Below, piece by piece: positions 33,160 to 44,480 of a stretch of DNA of 64,000 nucleotides. Made by a program: the position numbers and the translations under genes. The stretch lies in the NCBI GenBank assembly GCA_951640165.1, contig OX621255.1, positions 4,712,001 to 4,776,000 of the forward strand, in the 5' to 3' direction. The notes under the pieces were generated by a model. It had not been told where the DNA came from. It saw only the letters and a program-made list of their open reading frames with translations, and ran no database searches. The first letter of the stretch is position 1. Every line of letters begins with the position of its first letter. Source of the stretch: Pseudoips prasinana. Taxonomy: Eukaryota > Arthropoda > Insecta > Lepidoptera > Nolidae.

Positions 33160-34016
33160 AAAAGAAAATAAAACAATTTATCAGGTTTTCTTCAATTAAC
33201 ACGCAAAAAAAATTTTAATGCAACTTCTTGAAATTAGATACAACTCAAGATTGCGCTGTGCTTTGCGTGTTTTCATTTGTTTCTCATTTTAATTTTTAAA
33301 TTTTGAATAAAGAATAGACAAGGTTTAAATCTGTAAATAAACTTTTTAAGGAAACTAAATAGGTTTTAAACAATAAAGCCATGTTTGATTTCAAAATAAC
33401 GTATCCCTAGACTTTGTTGATGTGTGTATATTATTATCTATGCGTTATGCATAAATTATTTAATTTATTATTTCCATTCAAGAAAATGTAACTATTCAAG
33501 GCGGAAAAAAATGCTCAATTGATGATATTTTTAAGTTAAAATTTTTAAGTTTAAGATATATAATATTACGACGAAAATGGTTGATACAGAGGATTAATAA
33601 TTGTTATTTTCAGTAACATTATAATATTTGATACTTGAAACAAATAATAAAATACAAATTACCACGGATATTATTCTTCATTTGTTTCTTGCTATGCATT
33701 AATATTTATTTGTATTACGTAGTGATCATTGGAAAACGAATGAATTGTCAGAAATCAGCTCAGATAAGATTAATAAGGTGTCGTAAATGTTACAACTTAA
33801 ACAAAACTTGCCATATATTGCGTTAATTCATAGAAAAAACTATTATCTTTGTCATGCGTTTCGTTATTTTGTTTTGTAACATTTTACTTCTATTCTTCTA
33901 TCTAGTCTATGGTTCAGGTGCGAATAGAAAAGAAAAATTTCATGGTGTTGTGGGTGACACATATACGTAAAAAAAATTTAGTTTAAGTTCATAAAATTGG
34001 CACCAACGGCAGGGAA
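33160..34016. other. AT-rich sequence upstream of egl
   Basis: No repeat or reading frame recognised. The last part presumably holds the egl promoter or 5' UTR, or an intron before the coding exon; no core promoter motif could be assigned. Confidence 0.35.
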
Positions 34017-36584
34017 ATGGAATCAATGGAATATGAGCTCGCTAGGAATCTCACTCTATTATTCTTCGTGGAACGCCTGCTCGACAAAGGCGAGCCGCGC
34101 ACGTTGCACGATCTTTCCTGCCAGTTTGGTGCCAAAGGATTCACCAAGGAGATGCGACAAATCGCTGGCGGGTCGCAGTCGGGGCTCAAGAAGTTCCTGG
34201 CGCAGTACCCGGCGTTGTTCAACATAGACGGGGACTATGTCGATATCAACACGTTCCAGAAGCATCCGAGCGGGGTCGGAGCCAACTCCAACAATGACTA
34301 CATTGAGGAAGCTAAGGAGTACTTCGCAGGCAAAATGGTGCAGTATGGCGATGGCACCGAGGTGCCCATCAAGAGCCTGCTCGGGCACCGCAGTCAGGCC
34401 TCCCCGCAGGTGCGTCACATCTCCGGACAGAGGATCAAGGAGTTCAAGGACTTCCTCCTGAAGCACCCGGACACCTTCCAGATCATCGATGACAACGTCG
34501 TTCTAGTCAGTGAGAATCATAGGAGAGGTAACGCACACACAAACTCTGAACAATTTCACAATTTACCTGTAGCCAATATTAACACAGACACTGCCCAACA
34601 GTTGTTAGATTATGTCGCACAGTGCATAGAAGCCAAAGGGCCTGTCATGGTCGACCAGCTTTTCCACTTGATTGTGTCGCGTTTCCCCCAAGAATATTGG
34701 TATCAGATGTTCAAGTCCCCTGCTGACTTGAGTGCTTTTTTAAAAATATTTTCTGATTCATTCCACGTTCAGTCGAACTTGGTCACACTTATTAGTAAAC
34801 CAAAAATTCCTGTAATGTATCTAAATGCAAAAGCTAAAGTAAAGACTGATCCACCAAAGCCTGTGATTGAGGAGAAGCCGTTGTCCCCTATACCTCCTCC
34901 GGTTGTGAGTCCCACTCCATCAGAAGACAGAAAGAGCCCAGCAAACAGAATACTCAGTCCTACAGAATCTCCCCGTGGTCCACAAGCTAATATAGCTAAT
35001 CAAACACTAAAACAAAGAATAAATTCTATTGTTATAAAGAATTTAGCTGAGAATATGGTAAGAGATAGGGTTAATAATCACTTGAATGCTCGGGGCTCTG
35101 AGGAAACAAATGGTACTCCTAGCTTGAGGAATAATTTGATGGGTGAGGCGTGGCGCCAGAAGGTGCTGCAATGCACCACTGTCATAGCTAATGTTAGAGA
35201 ATGTGCCACACTCATCGAAAGCATCATGGTGCCTAAACGAAATTCTAAGAATATTGTGTCTTTTGACTGTGAAGGTATAAACCTTGGCCTCAAAGGAGTG
35301 TTGACTTTATGTCAAATAGCCACTATGAATGGTGAAGTGTACATACTAGATATAATGGCCTGTCCCGGCATGGTTATAGAAGGTAAAATAAAGGAACTAT
35401 TGGAGAGTGAGAATGTTATCAAAATTATACATGACTGTAGAAATGATTCAGTCAATTTGCACAATCAATTTGAGATTGTTTTAAAAAGTGTTTTTGACAC
35501 ACAAGCAGCACATGCCGTGTTACAATTACAACAACAAAATGTGCCTGTGTACAAGGTAAAAAACTTGAGCCTCAATGCCTTGTGTGAACTCTATAATGCA
35601 CCCATGAACCCCATGAAAGAACAGTTGAAGAATGTCTACAGGAGAGATCAGCGTTATTGGGCCAGAAGACCACTTACAAAAGACATGATTATTTATGCTG
35701 CCTCAGATGTTCTCTCGTTGGTCAATCCAGCTATTTATGCTTACATGTCAAACAATATCAAACTAGATAATCAGCAGCTATTTGAGGAACTCAGCAATGA
35801 ACAAGTATTCATGCACATTCAACCAACAGAGGTTAAGTTGCGCAAGAGGCAACGAAAAATTAACACAGAAGTTGGCGAGCTAAAACAAAAATTAGCTGAA
35901 ACAACTAAGAATATTGTTCTGAGCAATAGGGAAATAAGATTGTTAAGGTATATTGAACTTACTGAAGAGGAAAAAGAGAAATTGAAGGGATGCCACAAAA
36001 TTTCTAAAAAGCTGGAGAAGTTAGAGGCTATTGGACAAGACAAGGATTCAGATTCGGATGATGATGAGAGAGAAAATGAAATGGCCAGCTTAGAGTCAAA
36101 CCCCTCAGACCCAATTTCATCTCCACACTCCACACAGCCTCCAAGCCTCACAGAGTCTATGCAAATGATGGATGAAATTTTGTCAGACACTAGTATGGAC
36201 AAAGTGGAGAAAATCAATCGCCTTGAGGCAATTCTCTCTGCTGTTGCGCCCCTCAGTGGAGAGTTGGAGGACAAATTCTCACAAACAATGGAACAAACAC
36301 TGCCATTGCTCAAAAATAAGGACTGGTCCAATCTAAGCCAAATTTTGAACTTAGGAGAACCAGATAAGAAAAATTGCTGCTGTAAATGCCATAATTCTAC
36401 TTTCGATGACGTTAAGTGTAATGATCTCAAAGAAAACAAGAAGTTAGAGATTGGCTCTCAAACCCTGAGCACGGGGGACATCGTGATCACACGAATTCAC
36501 TTCCGTGAGGAAGATAAATTAAATGAGAGGATCCTTGATGCATCCCCTTTAAGCAAAAGGGTCGGCATTAATAACATGTCTTGA
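34017..36584 (+). CDS. egl: Egalitarian, BicD-dynein RNA-transport adaptor
   Basis: Egalitarian binds localised mRNAs and links them to Bicaudal-D and dynein light chain for minus-end transport; in flies it is needed for oocyte fate and polarity. The 855-codon frame starts MESMEYELARNLTLLFFVER, the conserved N-terminus, with LHDLSCQFGAKGFTKEMRQI and GSQSGLKKFLAQYPALF after it. Further conserved blocks lie at about 100-260 (IKEFKDFLLKHPDTFQI, QYPQEYWY-like FPQEYWYQMFKSPADL). A linker rich in Pro and Ser follows. The 3'-5' exonuclease fold spans about 400-590 with DEDDy residues D417 and E419 (VSFDCEGINL), D473 (IHDCRNDS) and Y560/D564 (IIYAASDV). The tail is acidic and ends with EIGSQTLSTGD, a possible LC8-type site (inference), and a CCCKCHNS cluster. 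No intron interrupts it. Confidence 0.95.
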   Translation: MESMEYELARNLTLLFFVERLLDKGEPRTLHDLSCQFGAKGFTKEMRQIAGGSQSGLKKFLAQYPALFNIDGDYVDINTFQKHPSGVGANSNNDYIEEAKEYFAGKMVQYGDGTEVPIKSLLGHRSQASPQVRHISGQRIKEFKDFLLKHPDTFQIIDDNVVLVSENHRRGNAHTNSEQFHNLPVANINTDTAQQLLDYVAQCIEAKGPVMVDQLFHLIVSRFPQEYWYQMFKSPADLSAFLKIFSDSFHVQSNLVTLISKPKIPVMYLNAKAKVKTDPPKPVIEEKPLSPIPPPVVSPTPSEDRKSPANRILSPTESPRGPQANIANQTLKQRINSIVIKNLAENMVRDRVNNHLNARGSEETNGTPSLRNNLMGEAWRQKVLQCTTVIANVRECATLIESIMVPKRNSKNIVSFDCEGINLGLKGVLTLCQIATMNGEVYILDIMACPGMVIEGKIKELLESENVIKIIHDCRNDSVNLHNQFEIVLKSVFDTQAAHAVLQLQQQNVPVYKVKNLSLNALCELYNAPMNPMKEQLKNVYRRDQRYWARRPLTKDMIIYAASDVLSLVNPAIYAYMSNNIKLDNQQLFEELSNEQVFMHIQPTEVKLRKRQRKINTEVGELKQKLAETTKNIVLSNREIRLLRYIELTEEEKEKLKGCHKISKKLEKLEAIGQDKDSDSDDDERENEMASLESNPSDPISSPHSTQPPSLTESMQMMDEILSDTSMDKVEKINRLEAILSAVAPLSGELEDKFSQTMEQTLPLLKNKDWSNLSQILNLGEPDKKNCCCKCHNSTFDDVKCNDLKENKKLEIGSQTLSTGDIVITRIHFREEDKLNERILDASPLSKRVGINNMS

Positions 36585-39400
36585 TGACACTCAGGTTAAT
36601 ATCATATTACAATATTTCTGAGTGCCACAGTTTAGTTTCGAAACTGTTCGAGTATGTGATCGTTTTATATGTATTTTTTTTTTAAGTTTTGAAGATAATA
36701 TTACGTCCAGCCCCCGCGTCTTTTTATTAACGTTGTACTAGTTGCGCGGGGGTACCATAGCGGTGCGCTTGCGCGAGATAGAATAAATTAAGAGTGTTGT
36801 GAGGTCTTGCATTGCCAAGTGTACCAACGCCTACGCTATATGTTCATTTGAGCGGAGACGATCGCGTACACTGGAATAAATGCAACAGTAATTCGCATAA
36901 TACGAACAGCTACTTAATTCCTTCATCTGGAAGTGACAGTATTTGCTGTTACGAGTTTTATAGTTATTTATTTTATGTTGGCTATTGCCTGTTAAGTATC
37001 CAAAACTTAAATGTGATAGATTTCAAGGCCTTAGTTTCTCGATCTACTCTGAATTGTAAATAAGATAAATGTTGATAAGCATGCATAATCCTCATCTTGT
37101 GAAATCACGATATGATCGAGGCGTATATTTCCGTTATCTTTAGTAAGTCATGTGTATATACCTATTTATTTATTTATACGCGAAAGTTTAGTAGTACGAG
37201 TATACTCTACTAATCTATATCGAAAAGGGCAATAATTAGGTGTATACAATAAGGTTTCTTTTTATTACCTATTGTAAAATATTTATAAATTCGTTAGATT
37301 TAATCGTAGATTAATTATGAATCACGTTTAAAAATATTAAAAAAGTGGTATAGGGTTACTTTATTGAAAGAGAAGATGTTTTATCGTAGTATGAGGTGGT
37401 GCTTGGAGTTAAATCAACTTTATTTTCACGTAGTTTGTTATAGAGACAACGTAGATCGCGTTTGTACGTAGTTATATGCAAATTAACGAACTTGTGTTGG
37501 ATAAACCGTGGAGGTTATCCAACATTTTATTTTTAATAAAATTTGTGCCTTCGAGTCATATCCGACGAATGCCTTTATATTCAATTATATGATGTAGGAG
37601 GTTTTTATACATATTTTATTAGTAATTCAGTAACACGAAGCTTAGATGAGATTTGTTGTTTGTTAATAACACATTTGTATACAAGATTTATATTGATCTT
37701 AAGTAAATTTCCTACCACTGATACACTAACTTTATATATAGGTAGATAGTTCAGATTCTCTGAAACGATAGATGTTTTCGTCATCACGATGTTCACAGTA
37801 AACTTCGTAATTTTAACGAGAATATTTCTAAACATGTTGAATTCATTCGAATAGTTTATTTTGTTAAAGTTAAGTAGAAATGTGTTAAAAATTAAGTGAT
37901 ATTTTAAATGCTTTTTGCTTGTTATTTAGCAAAAAACTTATTTGTATTCTACCTTATTTATTTCTACACTGAACAACTTAGTTACAATTTGGCTTACTAT
38001 AGGCATGCCAGTCAGTCTTCCTTTTACCGACGCATAATATTAAATACTTTTTTAAAAGGCAACATTAATACTTAAGTGTGATATATATAAAATGTATTGA
38101 AAAGCATAATGAATTTTAAGGCGAGCATAATAGCTCCTCGATTCACGATCACTTGTTTGGATCGTGACCTAAATCTCACTGCAATGTTCTCAAATCGCGG
38201 ACTCTGCTTCTAAATCTGGGTTCATGGCATGTTTACAGTTTAGCGTGTTATCTGTATTTACTCGAGACTTAACAATAAGGTTGCTATACAGACCATAAGA
38301 GATTACGCGTCAAAAAAAAATAGCGATTGTCTTTGTGATAAGTTCTATGAACGATTACTTTGGTATGTTAAATATTTAAAGTGATGACTTAATGCTCTCT
38401 CGCCGCATTTATGCTTCCATATTTGTCAAGTCTCGTGTAATGTGTCTAGATATGTGATTTGTAGACACTCCGACTCGTATTAATCATCAGTATTCTATCA
38501 AATATTATGAAAACGGCATCTACTGTTTACCGGTTATATTTTTGGTAAGCCTTGTCCATCGCATGTATTCAATTTACTTTTTATTTTAACTCCTTTATGT
38601 TGTATTAAATAAGATTGGGCACTAATAAAATCAAATTTAGTTTTTAATCAACATCTGCCATATTTGGTATTCGGCGTTTTTAAAATTATACATATTGTGT
38701 CTTTTTGTATGCACAATTTATGAAATGTATGTGCTTGTGGAGTTGAGGGACAATGTTTTGTATTGAAACGAGAAAAGTTAAACTAAGACTCGATTTTTAT
38801 GTTATCTATGTAGCCCCCATAGAGAATTAGTAGAATTTGATAGTCATTCGATCTGTTGTTTAGATTGATAATCCAATTATGTATCTGGATAATTTGATCG
38901 AACGATATATTTTTGTACATGCCTAGGTTTATGAATACTAGTACTAATTAATAATGAGTCCAGTATTATTGCATATGAAATGAAACAACTACCATTCGAT
39001 AAATCACTTTTATTAATTACGCACTTGAGTAAATTGGTATTACATAGTTATAACCTACATTTAACACTAAATCAAAGAACTGTTCGTATTTCAATACAAA
39101 CCAGTGCTCCTCAATTCCGCTGGGCAAAAATGTTCTGTCTTCTTCACTTGATTGTTTTTGTAGGATTTATCAGTGCCACTAATATTTTTTACTATTTGTA
39201 AGGAGCATTTTTGTTAGTCAATATAAGCGTAACCACTTCAGTTATTTTATTAACTTAAATTGTTTAGAAACGTTTATTTTACCCTACTTACAAAGTTATA
39301 GTTGCTTACGACGTGAAAGTCGGTAATATTGTAATGTAGCAAATTGACGGTCAACTAATTTGCGCATTGTTTATGTTTATTATGAATAAAAAGTTGTAAA
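36585..39400 (+). other. Probable long 3' UTR of egl
   Basis: About 2.8 kb without any of the window's repeat families directly follows the egl stop. AATAAA at about 39384 precedes CCTGTGGTTTTATTG and could be the distal poly(A) signal; an earlier AATAAA is at about 36782. The absence of insertions, unlike the surroundings, suggests transcribed or constrained sequence. Inference only. Confidence 0.5.
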
Positions 39401-39735
39401 GTACCTGTGGTTTTATTGACATGATAATTGACTACACTACTGTGAGTTTCATTTTTATTTACGGCCATATTATAAGTACCTATTAACTATTTAGTAAGAA
39501 AATTACGTGGCAGCCGTGCATGAAGCTTTTTTTTTAGAAAATAAATTAATACTAGACAAAAAATATTCCATACTGTTGTCTATGCTTCTGTAAAAAGATT
39601 ACTTAAATAATTATAAATCAATTGTGTTATTGACTAAAAAAATGAAGGGCTCCTTTTAGTATGCATGGTGTGCCTTTTGTTAAAAAAATTCTAGGCGAAT
39701 TTTGTAGTAGTTCTGGAATGGACTTTATGAATAAA

Positions 39736-39930
39736 CATTGACCTGTATGGATTCTACTAGACGCGCAATCCCAAATTGAGAATTTACTCACCGAGTTGCA
39801 TGCAGCGCGGGCGCTGCCACTCGGTGAGCAATTTTGGCCGCCGCGCGCGCGCCCCTCACCTCGCGCACAGCCGCACTGGGACAGAGATTTTATTCGAAAC
39901 AACGTGTCTAGTTATACATATAAATCAATG
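39736..39930. mobile_element. MITE, CATTGACC inverted-repeat family, copy 1
   Basis: Ends CATTGACCTGTATGGATTCT and, inverted, CATTGATTTATATGTATAAC. TGAATAAA flanks both sides (39728-39735 and 39931-39938). The GC-rich core contains a CTCACCGAGTT / CACTCGGTGAG hairpin and (CGCG)n. Copy 2 is at 49149-49307. Confidence 0.8.
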
Positions 39931-40209
39931 TGAATAAATAAAATTCATTTATTCACAATTTTTTTATATACAATTTCCTATGAAGTCCCTGACTTCTGAG
40001 CTAGGTAAGAACCTATATTACAGAAGTCAGTGCACTCTCCTCTCTCCATAAATGACAAAACACCGATGTATAGATAACCAAAGTATGTAGGTACATGGCA
40101 AATAGCCCTTCGATAAATATCTGTTCATATATGACATACTTGTTTCAACTTTAATTAAAACGTTTACAAACCATTCAGACAATATGTAGTAAAAATATAG
40201 CTAAACTAT

Positions 40210-40440
40210 AAATTTTGATAAACTTAAACTTAATCTCTTTGACAAAAACTTAATACAAGCTAGCTAAATATCATTGCTATTATAAAAAAAAAAATATAGG
40301 TAAATGTTTTCATACAATCCGTGTACCTAAATATCTAAGTAACTAGAAATAATAATGTATAACTATGTTACTACAAACATGTTCAGACTATTTACAAGCG
40401 CTTTTTTAAAGTCTACGTGAATAAAAACCCTTTTTATTTT
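40210..40440 (-). repeat. TTTTTATTCACGTAGAC-family repeat, minus copy
   Basis: AGCTAGCTAAATATCATTGC, CATGTTCAGACTATTTACAA, GCGCTTTTTTAAAGTCTACG, TGAATAAAAACCC. Confidence 0.75.
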
Positions 40441-40777
40441 ATTTATTTAAGAACACTATCACCAACTAAATAATTTCAGCCATACACAAAATGTTAACAC
40501 TTGGGCTTATTCCGTTTATCCACCCTAAAAAAGCCACCCTAAGGAGGATACTCGGAAACGCGTGTCCTTCTATCCACCCTGAACGGGGTGGATAACCGTA
40601 ATTCATATAATATGTTTCTTCCGATTTTTTACCCCAAGTACAGTTGAATCAAATCAATATCTTTTAAGTTTTAATTTAATATTTATTGTTAAGCGAATAA
40701 CATAAAATAGTCTTAAAATCTAAATTGTAGGTACATGGTACTATAAGATAGAAAGCCGAAGCGGGGCTGGTGGTTTT

Positions 40778-42010
40778 TTATAAATTTTGCAATATGTCCA
40801 GAAAATGACCAACGCTTATTTCATTATTGAGTAGACGTAGTTGCGTATCCTGGATAAATTCGTCCCTTTTAATGTATATTTGCAATCGTTTTCTAAATTT
40901 TTTTGCTGCAGCAGACGTATTAGCGAAGAACTGTGCGTTTTTTTGCACGCATTCCAAAAACTTAGCTAAATGTGGATGTTTGTCTTTAATTTCATGTGAT
41001 ATTGTTTTATGCCAGGTTTCTAATGAATTTGTTGTCCTATGAGTCACCCCGAATGAATTCCAAACAGCCACAAAGGTTTCGTCCTTGAGCCATGTTTTTT
41101 CAAAATATTTAACAAATGCCGCCATATTATTTTCATCGTCTAATAAAAATGATTTCACAAACAACCAGCCTTCATTAATCAAGTTTGAAGGTAATAGTGG
41201 CAACCTTGCCGTAAGTAACACTAATCTTTTTGTATTTGGGTATTTATTGATACCTAGCTTATCTGCTCGTTTTTGAATGGACTTCACATAATGAAAGTAG
41301 CAGCCATGTAGCAATATATTTGGAAATACACTTTTTAATGCTCCCATTGTAGCTTTTTCGTAGTCGAGCGTGAATGTTGCGGGATTCCATGCAGGAATTT
41401 GGGATTTGATTAAATTAAATACCGTTAAATAAGTGCTTTTCTTTCTGTCACTCATAATTGCAAATGCCAAAGGTATTATATTTGTTGAAGTCGTGGTACT
41501 GTTCATATCAGCGTGTATACTGAAAACTTGGTTAAACGGTTTGGGGCATATTCTAAAAGTTGCATCGCCAAAGAAATTTTTGAGTTTACCCATTTGGTCT
41601 CTTGCGAAATTGTTACAGAATATCAAAATCCGAATATTGTCTATTTCATCTATGAAATCAGCTAATAAAAAGTTCTCGTATTTTTTCGGCACTACAACTT
41701 CGGCAACTTTTTTAAAATTAAGTTGTTTTAAACCCAATGCTGCATTTCTATGTTCATATAAAGAAGTTTTAATTTTTGTAAATTCAGGAACTTCATTTAG
41801 TAAGTCGACATCATCTTCATTAAGTGACGCTACCATGTTTTTATAGATTTTCGGCACCGGATCTAGTGAAGTGGTTACTTCGTTGATACATTGGTTTATA
41901 TGCGAGTCAATTACATTTTTAGTGAAATCTTGTTTACATAACTGTATGTGTGGTTTTGTTTTCATCACAGTATTTTCCTGTAATAATAATGTTGGATGAT
42001 GCTTATACAA
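40778..42010 (-). CDS. MULE transposase catalytic exon
   Basis: Catalytic part of the element's own transposase, homologous to 10643-11950. Counting from the first codon of the open frame (YKHHPTLLLQ region), D149 lies in FFGDATFRICPKPFNQ, D216 in FTLDYEKATM, the C237-x2-H240 signature in HGCYFHYVKS and E331 in HRTTNSLETWHK. The end (SVGHFLDILQNL) parallels the other copy. The upstream zinc finger is a separate exon near 46119. The acceptor here may be TTATTATTACAG before 41977; KHHPT just upstream looks like the finger's His pair, so an acceptor further 5' is also possible. The frame is open, but its first exon is broken by the P-like insertion. Confidence 0.88.
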   Translation of the reverse strand: MYKHHPTLLLQENTVMKTKPHIQLCKQDFTKNVIDSHINQCINEVTTSLDPVPKIYKNMVASLNEDDVDLLNEVPEFTKIKTSLYEHRNAALGLKQLNFKKVAEVVVPKKYENFLLADFIDEIDNIRILIFCNNFARDQMGKLKNFFGDATFRICPKPFNQVFSIHADMNSTTTSTNIIPLAFAIMSDRKKSTYLTVFNLIKSQIPAWNPATFTLDYEKATMGALKSVFPNILLHGCYFHYVKSIQKRADKLGINKYPNTKRLVLLTARLPLLPSNLINEGWLFVKSFLLDDENNMAAFVKYFEKTWLKDETFVAVWNSFGVTHRTTNSLETWHKTISHEIKDKHPHLAKFLECVQKNAQFFANTSAAAKKFRKRLQIYIKRDEFIQDTQLRLLNNEISVGHFLDILQNL

Positions 42011-42145
42011 ATAATTAAAAGTTAAAAAAGTTTACATTTGAAAAACAAGGCTATTAAAAAAAAACATTTGACATTTACAATAAAGCAATTTAATTATAAA
42101 TTTGCTAAAAATAAAATTAATAAATTTGACTGTGCATATTCCACT

Positions 42146-42570
42146 ATGTCATTAAAAAGTAAGTACATTATAGAAGTATCCTGTATAATATATTGAATCA
42201 ATGTTTGTCGCTACAAGTTATTACGACACATTTTTTAGGAAAGTACGAGTATGTGCCGGACACAATAGACGATGATATGACTCAATGTGATAGCCAAGAA
42301 TCATTGGATATGGCAGAAAGTCAAAGATGGGATTCAATGGCAGTTAATATAGGCGATAAAGAAACCACGACTGAACGAGATACTCAAACGACTAGTTCCA
42401 GCTTCAGCTCGTCATCAACCCAAACTAATTTTACTGCTATTGACGAAGAAAAAAATACCTTAGCTAACAATGCTTTTGGGGCGTTAGTTGGGCACGAACT
42501 GGGTAATGTATCTTTATTTAAAAGAAAATATGTTATGTGCAAAATCCTACAACTATTGGATAATAATTAA
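42146..42570 (+). CDS. Small two-exon protein with BESS-like C-terminus, transposon cargo
   Basis: Exon 1 at 42146-42158 (ATGTCATTAAAAA, then GTAAGT) and exon 2 at 42239-42570 (after CATTTTTTAG) join in frame to 114 codons starting MSLKRKYEYVPDTIDDDMTQ. The middle is Ser/Thr-rich (TTSSSFSSSSTQTN). The last 40 residues include NNAFGALVGHELGNVSLFKR and KILQLLDNN, resembling the BESS protein-interaction motif at the end of MADF-BESS factors. No MADF domain is present. It is antisense, lying between the FLYWCH and MULE exons of the transposase, so it occupies the transposase intron. Function unknown; splicing is predicted from consensus sites only. Confidence 0.6.
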
Positions 42571-42999
42571 TTAATAATACTTTTATTTACCATTACAGTA
42601 ATTGTCCCGACCATGGAGCTATTACAAAGAGGAGACGTTGTAATTCGATTTTTCTATGAAACAACGCGTGACATTTTGCGGGGGGGAGAGGGTGTTAGAT
42701 CCCGCCTACTTCTTTGTTTACATCTACTGGTCAATAGGTAAACTAATCGCATGTTTTGTCGACTATCATTAGTAGTAATGTAACTTTCTTACACTAGATG
42801 TCACACAGTGCAGGATGCAACAGGGCCGGACTCATAACTTCGTTCCCGGGAGTACTGTTTTTTTTTTACTTTTGCGAACCATAATGATATCCTTTTTTTA
42901 TTGACAGTGATATTATTATAAAATAAATGTTAGAATAAAAACGTCATTGATGAATGACGATTGAAGATTATAGGATTTTGTTAATTACTTATTTTACAA

Positions 43000-43480
43000 A
43001 AATAGCGGCTGAGTCGGACTCGCCCATCAAGAGTTCCGACCTGCAAGTATTTGAGTTTATTGAATGAAAGATAAATTGCGGTTTAAGATTCACGACGTAT
43101 AAAAAAACCTACTTACTAGATCTCGTTCCAACCAATTTTCGGTGGAAGTTGGCATGGAATTGTATATCATATACATATTTTTTTTAGTTTTATAATTCTC
43201 TTATTTTAGAAGTTAATAGGGGCGGGGAACAAATTTTACCGCTTTGGAAGTGTCTCTCGCGCCACCTATCCACCCCACAATGGGTATGGTATGGGTTTGA
43301 TGAAAAATAAAATATTGAATTTCAGTTCTGAGTATGGGTAACCCCCAAAATTTATTCGTGTTTTTCTATTTTTGTGTGAAAATCTTAATACGGTTCACAG
43401 AATACACCGACTTACCAAGTTTCAACAGTATAGTTGTTATAGTTTCGGAAAAGTTGCTGTGATATACGGACGGAAACGTT
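43000..43480 (+). repeat. GGTTCCGTAGCC-family repeat inside the P-like element
   Basis: GAGTCGGACTCGCCCATCAA, then TACCAAGTTTCAACAGTATA and ATAGTTTCGGAAAAGTTGCT. Same blocks as 55340-55735; truncated at the GGTTCC end. Confidence 0.65.
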
Positions 43481-43569
43481 CACTAAAAACAGCGGTTCCC
43501 AAATTCCAGGTAATCATAAAGTATTACAATAGTTGGTGTTAGATGTAAGGTTTTAATAAAACTTCATAA

Positions 43570-44480
43570 TTTACAAAAAGTAAACAAGAGACTGACTAAG
43601 AAAAATGTTTCCTTAAAAATATAATTAATTTACTTCAAAAGAAACAATCGATTGATGATTCAATATTTTCCGATTTGACTAAAAAATTTGAGGTTGCAGA
43701 ATTGTTTAATGGAATGTACATTAAAAATAAAAACAGTTGTACGAGGGCCTTCAAAAAACATTCTCCGGGTACTAGAAAATTTACCTTAACTCTGCATTTT
43801 TACTCGCCATCTGCTTATAAATATGTACGTGAAATGTTTAATAGATGTTTACCTCACCTCCATACATTATATGAATGGTATCGAAGTGTAAATGCGGAAC
43901 CAGGGTTTTGTACCGAAACTTTAAATAGGCCCGAGGAAAAAGTAAAATCTAGTGATAAAAAGTCTATTGGGAGGCAAAAGATATGGACAGGTAAAAGCTA
44001 TGAGGGCCTAGTAGATATGGATTTAGGTAGCGCTGATAGAAGCCAAATGGCTACCCAAACTTATGTTTTTCAGTTAGCTGCAATCAATGATTCCTGGAAA
44101 CTACCATTAGCTTATTTTTTATTGACAGTATTAAAGCAGATTCACATAAAAATTAGAAAAATGCAATCAAATCGGTGTACAAATTCGTTCTGTGACATTC
44201 GATGACTGTAAAAGCAACATTGCAACAATGAAAACACTGGGTTGAGAGTTGGATGATATAAAAAACTTAAACACTGATTGAAACACCAAAGTGCTGATTA
44301 TAATGTAGTTGTATTTTTAGACGCGTGTCATATGTTAAAACTGATGCGGAACACCTTTGAATCTAAGAGAGTAATTTAAACTATTGGTGCAAAATCAATG
44401 CAATGGCAATATTTATCGGAATTAACTTGCAAGAAGAAAACTGCTTACAACTGGCAAATAAACTTTCACATCGACATATC
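43570..44480 (+). pseudogene. P-element (THAP9-type) transposase, decayed
   Basis: A coiled-coil lead-in (LQKVNKRLTKKNVSLKNIIN) runs into KKFEVAELFNGMYIKN, then TRKFTLTLHFYSPSAYKYVR, EMFNRCLPHLHTLYEWYRSV and NAEPGFCTETL, the conserved P/THAP9 transposase region. The open stretch stops at 44205. Downstream pieces in shifted frames still read VTFDDCKSNIATMKTLG and VVFLDACHMLKLMRNTFE, the next conserved block, and then SMQWQYLSEL. No THAP finger was found upstream. Multiple shifts and stops make it inactive. Confidence 0.85.

Noticed and set aside
35819..36439. 206-codon minus-strand frame over egl
   Set aside because: Antisense shadow of the egl coding region.
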